Shown here: piece after piece, positions 7,111 through 9,379 of the stretch
Layout of the letters: every line of letters begins with the position of its first letter
Position numbering within the stretch: position 1 is the stretch's first letter
Assembly: GCA_900765575.1 (NCBI GenBank)
Contig: CAAFRW010000124.1
Coordinates: forward strand, 1-9,379
DNA length: 9,379 bases
Direction: 5' to 3'
Origin: Bacteroidaceae bacterium
GTDB taxonomy: Bacteria > Bacteroidota > Bacteroidia > Bacteroidales > Bacteroidaceae
Program-made: the position numbers and the translations under genes
Notes under the pieces: generated by a model
Seen by the model: only the letters and a program-made list of their open reading frames with translations
Database searches by the model: none
What the model was told of the DNA's origin: nothing

Positions 7111-7189
7111 AGCTAAAAAACAAACAACAAACTTTCGTTCTATTTGATTTTTCATCCAATTACATAAAGAAGACTCTAATTAGTAATCG

Positions 7190-7197
7190 TATCTTTA
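7190..7197 (+). promoter_or_regulatory. Possible -7 promoter element of the lipoprotein-deoC pair
   Basis: TATCTTTA matches TAnnTTTG at all but the last base and lies 46 bp before the ATG at 7244. No TTTG-like -33 element is visible at the right distance. The 133-bp gap after the MazG-like gene leaves room for a separate promoter here, but read-through from dtd is equally possible. Confidence 0.35.
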
Positions 7198-7243
7198 CCC
7201 TGATTCATAACAAAGAAAACGAACTATAAACTCTAACCGCAAA

Positions 7244-7672
7244 ATGAAACAGAAAAATGTATTCAAGTTTATGTTGTTGACGCTTTGTATGTTAAGCCTT
7301 ACTTTCACAGCGTGCAACGATGACGATGACATCCAGATTGAGCAGTTAAACGGCTCATGGTACGTAGTTAATGATGACCCGAATTTAGCAGTAGACGGAC
7401 TTGTAAAATATACGTTCACCCCTACTGACGGACATCACGGTACATGTGAAATCTATTCTTATGATGCACTTTCAAGTATGTCAGCCACCACAGACTACAC
7501 TTACATATTGAGCCAAGACCAAACGCTCATAACCTTTTACGAAACGGGCGATGAGCACTACAACCGCCAATATTGGATTAAAAAACTGAATGGCGAAGAG
7601 ATGCGCTGGGAAAATGCATCACCGAAGGATGGTAACACCATGCAGATAAGACTGGAAAAAAGTAAAGACTAA
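7244..7672 (+). CDS. Small lipocalin-like lipoprotein, function unknown
   Basis: The 142-residue protein has a lipoprotein signal peptide: MKQK, a hydrophobic stretch (about 7-20) and the lipobox FTAC with lipidation Cys24. The cysteine is followed by NDDDD, an acidic run like the lipoprotein export signals that send Bacteroidetes lipoproteins to the cell surface. The mature part starts with IEQLNGSWYVVND (30-42), the L-G-W pattern of lipocalin-like beta-barrel domains in this phylum. It continues with alternating strands (KYTFTP, DYTYILSQDQTLITFY, RQYWIKKL) and ends with EEMRWENASPKDG, typical of small Bacteroidales lipocalin-like lipoproteins. The family has no defined ligand. deoC follows after 42 bp on the same strand; a functional link is not evident. 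Confidence 0.8.
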   Translation: MKQKNVFKFMLLTLCMLSLTFTACNDDDDIQIEQLNGSWYVVNDDPNLAVDGLVKYTFTPTDGHHGTCEIYSYDALSSMSATTDYTYILSQDQTLITFYETGDEHYNRQYWIKKLNGEEMRWENASPKDGNTMQIRLEKSKD

Positions 7673-7714
7673 ACCCCAATTACAGAAAAAAATAAACCTA
7701 AAAATAGAAACAAT

Positions 7715-8629
7715 ATGGAACATCTAAATTATGAACAGAAAACAGAGGACAACAAATATAACGCAGCCCTCAGTAAATACAATGTGCATCTCCAAGATGA
7801 AGAGATACAAGCAAAAGTTGCCCATTTAATCGCCAATAAGGTGTCTGAAAACGATACGCTAGAGGTGAAAAAGCTCCTCTTTAACTGCATCGATTTGACG
7901 ACCCTGAAAACAACCGACAGCGAAGAAAGCGTACTCCGTTTTACAGAGCGAGTGAACGACTTTGAAGATAAATTTCCTGATTTGAAAAACGTAGCGGCTA
8001 TCTGTGTATATCCGAATTTCGCCAATATCGTGAGCCAATCTTTAGAGGTAGAAGAAGTAGGTATTGCCTGTGTTTCGGCAGGTTTCCCGTCTTCACAAAC
8101 CTTTACGGAAGTAAAGATAGCCGAAACGGCTATGGCGCTTCACGAAGGCGCTACAGAGATAGACATCGTGATATCCGTGGGTAAGTTCTTGAGCGGCGAC
8201 TATGAGGGAATGTGCGATGAAATCGAAGAAATTAAAGAGGTTTGCGGCGAAAAGCACCTGAAAGTAATACTTGAAACAGGAGCGCTAGGGAGTGCAGAAA
8301 ACATCAAGAAAGCTTCCATTTTGGCCATGTATTCCGGTGCTGATTTCATCAAAACATCTACCGGCAAACAGGAGCCTGCCGCTACACCGGAAGCTGCATA
8401 CGTAATGTGCCAAGCTATTAAAGAATACTATCAGGAAACAAACCGTAAGATAGGGTTCAAACCTGCCGGAGGCATCAATACCGTACACGATGCAGTCGTT
8501 TACTACACCATCGTGAAAGAAATATTGGGCAAAGAATGGCTCAGCAACGAATACTTCCGTCTCGGCACAAGCCGTTTGGCAAATCTGTTGCTCAGCGATA
8601 TTTTAGGAAAGGAGACCAAGTTCTTCTAA
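7715..8629 (+). CDS. deoC: Deoxyribose-phosphate aldolase
   Basis: DeoC cleaves 2-deoxy-D-ribose 5-phosphate to glyceraldehyde 3-phosphate and acetaldehyde, the last step of deoxynucleoside catabolism. It is a class I (Schiff base) TIM-barrel aldolase. The catalytic lysine is Lys213 in GADFIKTSTGK (208-218), with Asp150 in ATEIDIVISVGKF (147-159) and Lys249 in GFKPAGGI (247-254) at the positions of the conserved Asp and proton-relay Lys. CIDLTTLKTTD (58-68) starts the barrel. At 304 residues it is longer than the roughly 220-260 of many bacteria because of an N-terminal helical extension, as in other Bacteroides. The ATG at 7715 follows an A-rich leader. The start could lie slightly downstream, as the first dozen residues are poorly conserved in my recollection. 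Confidence 0.95.
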   Translation: MEHLNYEQKTEDNKYNAALSKYNVHLQDEEIQAKVAHLIANKVSENDTLEVKKLLFNCIDLTTLKTTDSEESVLRFTERVNDFEDKFPDLKNVAAICVYPNFANIVSQSLEVEEVGIACVSAGFPSSQTFTEVKIAETAMALHEGATEIDIVISVGKFLSGDYEGMCDEIEEIKEVCGEKHLKVILETGALGSAENIKKASILAMYSGADFIKTSTGKQEPAATPEAAYVMCQAIKEYYQETNRKIGFKPAGGINTVHDAVVYYTIVKEILGKEWLSNEYFRLGTSRLANLLLSDILGKETKFF

Positions 8630-8662
8630 TCCGCATAAGTATTTATCCTTACAATATTTATC

Positions 8663-8777
8663 TGTGCACAAAGACAAGACATTTTTGTGCACAAACAAGG
8701 TTAGGAATTGTGCACAAATCCAAAATCGATTTGTGCACAATTTAAGTATACGTTTGTACACAACGCTGAAATGCCTG
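8663..8777. repeat. Tandem array of five 23-bp units with TGTGCACAA core
   Basis: The core TGTGCACAAA/T starts at 8663, 8686, 8709 and 8732, and a variant, TGTACACAAC, at 8755, so the spacing is exactly 23 bp four times. Each unit is a conserved 10-bp core followed by 13 bp that differ in every unit. With its preceding T the core is the palindrome TTGTGCACAA in copies two to four. Strict phasing with unrelated filler points to selection for spacing, as in protein-binding iterons, or to a minisatellite of a small mobile element. It begins 33 bp after the deoC stop codon and could also affect the 3' end of that transcript. Confidence 0.85.
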
Positions 8778-8815
8778 CCAGCAAAGGATTTCAGAGAAGG
8801 AATTTCTTCAACACC

Positions 8816-8941
8816 CAGATTCAGAGAGATTCAAAAACATAAACAACCAAGAAGTTAAACACAACCTATTGCATCTGTAACATACAATGCCGGCAATGTT
8901 CCCAATAATTCAAAAACACTAATTTGAAAGTTAAACACAGC
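8816..8941 (-). repeat. Two minus-strand copies of the CRISPR-like repeat family
   Basis: Read on the minus strand, the first copy runs from 8941 to 8895 (47 nt). It begins GCTGTGTTTAAC, contains TTTCAAATTAGTGTTTTTG and ends ATTGGGAACATT. The second runs from 8865 to about 8816, begins GTTGTGTTTAAC and contains GTTTTTGAAT, with a diverged middle three bases longer. Repeat starts are 76 bp apart, that is 47 nt plus a 29-nt interval (8866-8894). The first 28 nt match the repeats of the plus-strand array at 5571-6018. The full 47 nt resembles the type II-C CRISPR repeat I remember from Bacteroides fragilis, which has GCTTTCAAATTAGTATC followed by TTTGAACCATTGG. It looks like an eroded array remnant or a dispersed copy. 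Confidence 0.55.
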
Positions 8942-9085
8942 TTAGTACGTGGTAAGATACTACTAACAGGCAGTATTAGAGATACTTTAAGAACAAAAAA
9001 AAGCAAAGGCGAAGCCGAGCGAAACAAAAAGCAGAAAGAGAACAAACGTTCCGGCATAGTGGAAAAAGCCGTAAAGAAATAAAAG

Positions 9086-9160
9086 CTTTTTCCCGTGAAG
9101 AACGGCAAACCGTCCAAACGATGACGAAGTCGAGTGCGTTTTTGCCGTTTAGGAAAAAAG
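9086..9160. repeat. Large imperfect inverted repeat between the convergent genes
   Basis: AACGGCAAA (9101-9109) pairs with TTTGCCGTT (9141-9149), and an outer CTTTTTCC (9086-9093) pairs with GGAAAAAAG (9152-9160) with one extra A. On the minus strand the structure is followed by a T-rich stretch, so it could terminate the polyprenyl synthase transcript; on the plus strand T-rich sequence also follows. The sequence has the look of a Bacteroides intergenic repeat, but copy number cannot be seen here. Confidence 0.45.
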
Positions 9161-9213
9161 AGTTTATTTCAGGCTTTTGGAACGTAGTCCGGCGAATTTT
9201 TCTTTTTGTTTCG

Positions 9214-9243
9214 TTTTTCTTTTTGTTCGGGCAAAAAGAAAAA
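9214..9243. terminator. A/T-stem hairpin just after the minus-strand gene
   Basis: TTTTTCTTTTTG (9214-9225) and CAAAAAGAAAAA (9232-9243) form a perfect 12-bp inverted repeat around a TTCGGG loop. The left arm is preceded by a second direct copy at 9197-9208. It lies nine bases beyond the stop of the minus-strand gene, after a run of seven C at 9247-9253. Position fits a terminator, but the stem is almost all A-T and no U-run beyond the stem is obvious, so a dispersed repeat is an alternative. Confidence 0.4.
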
Positions 9244-9252
9244 TGACCCCCC

Positions 9253-9379
9253 CTACTTCGTACGCTCTACCACATATTCGATGTAAGCAGTAAGCGCCCG
9301 TCGCACAGACTCATTCCTCACTTCGGAAAGCAACAACAAAGCCTCTTCTTTATACTGCATCATGATATCTTCCGCATAA
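9253..9379 (-). CDS. Polyprenyl diphosphate synthase, C-terminal end (partial)
   Basis: Only the last 41 codons and the TAG stop (9255-9253) are in the window; the gene continues past its right edge. The fragment begins YAEDIMMQYKEEALLLL and ends RRALTAYIEYVVERTK. The pattern of a helix with regularly spaced Ala/Glu, then S-x-R-x-A-L and a final YVVER-K, is the usual C-terminus of trans-polyprenyl diphosphate synthases, which extend farnesyl diphosphate into the side chain of menaquinone. The catalytic DDxxD motifs would be outside the window, so neither chain length nor activity can be judged. It converges on deoC across a repeat-rich gap of about 620 bp. Confidence 0.72.
   Translation of the reverse strand, partial: YAEDIMMQYKEEALLLLSEVRNESVRRALTAYIEYVVERTK

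Noticed and set aside
6556..7155. Minus-strand open frame of 199 codons opposite dtd and the MazG-like gene
   Set aside because: It runs across two well-supported genes and their gap; its hydrophobic content is the complement of the acidic and lysine codons on the coding strand.
8663..8777. Reading the 23-bp array as a CRISPR array
   Set aside because: A 10-bp core with 13-bp intervals is far too short for repeats and spacers; a binding-site array or minisatellite fits better.
8536..8858. Two plus-strand open frames (8536-8745 and 8664-8858)
   Set aside because: The first overlaps the end of deoC in another frame, and the second reads through the 23-bp repeats; neither has a plausible start region or domain.
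8866..9117. Minus-strand open frame of 83 codons
   Set aside because: It is composed of the repeat copy at 8895-8941 and the repeat-like block, and its low-complexity Phe/Ser/Leu content suggests chance.

Overview
The window looks like a piece of a Bacteroidales chromosome, most likely Bacteroides or a close relative. The reasons are the lack of Shine-Dalgarno sites (starts sit behind A-rich leaders), promoters of the TAnnTTTG type upstream of two gene groups, a lipoprotein whose lipid cysteine is followed by an Asp run, a long-form deoC of 304 residues, and protein sequences of Bacteroides type. No species is assigned.

Layout. Bases 1-1057 hold no intact protein gene. They contain a palindromic stretch (3-54), a strongly foldable segment (131-227) that I propose as a structured RNA with 6S-like architecture, a minus-strand reading frame broken by stops (301-714) that may be a decayed gene, and a good promoter. 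Then come three plus-strand housekeeping genes: mnmG (tRNA wobble uridine modification), apt (adenine salvage) and uvrC (nucleotide excision repair). A perfect match to the bacterial chromosomal parS consensus lies between mnmG and apt. Bases 5431-6241 have no gene but hold seven degenerate 36-nt repeats separated mostly by 28-32 nt, which I read as a decayed CRISPR array without cas genes. A second plus-strand group follows: dtd (D-aminoacyl-tRNA deacylase), a MazG-type nucleotide pyrophosphohydrolase, a small lipocalin-like lipoprotein and deoC (deoxyribose-phosphate aldolase).

Bases 8630-9252 are again gene-free but dense in repeats: five units at an exact 23-bp period built on a TGTGCACAA core, two minus-strand copies of the same repeat family as the CRISPR-like array, and two inverted repeats. 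The window ends in the C-terminus of a minus-strand gene, probably a polyprenyl diphosphate synthase, which converges on deoC.

How the genes fit together: the intact genes are translation fidelity (mnmG, dtd), nucleotide salvage and pool cleaning (apt, mazG-like, deoC) and DNA repair (uvrC), all core functions. The unusual content is in the intergenic DNA: the parS site, the CRISPR-like relics on both sides of the dtd-deoC group and in opposite orientation, the 23-bp array, and the candidate RNA.
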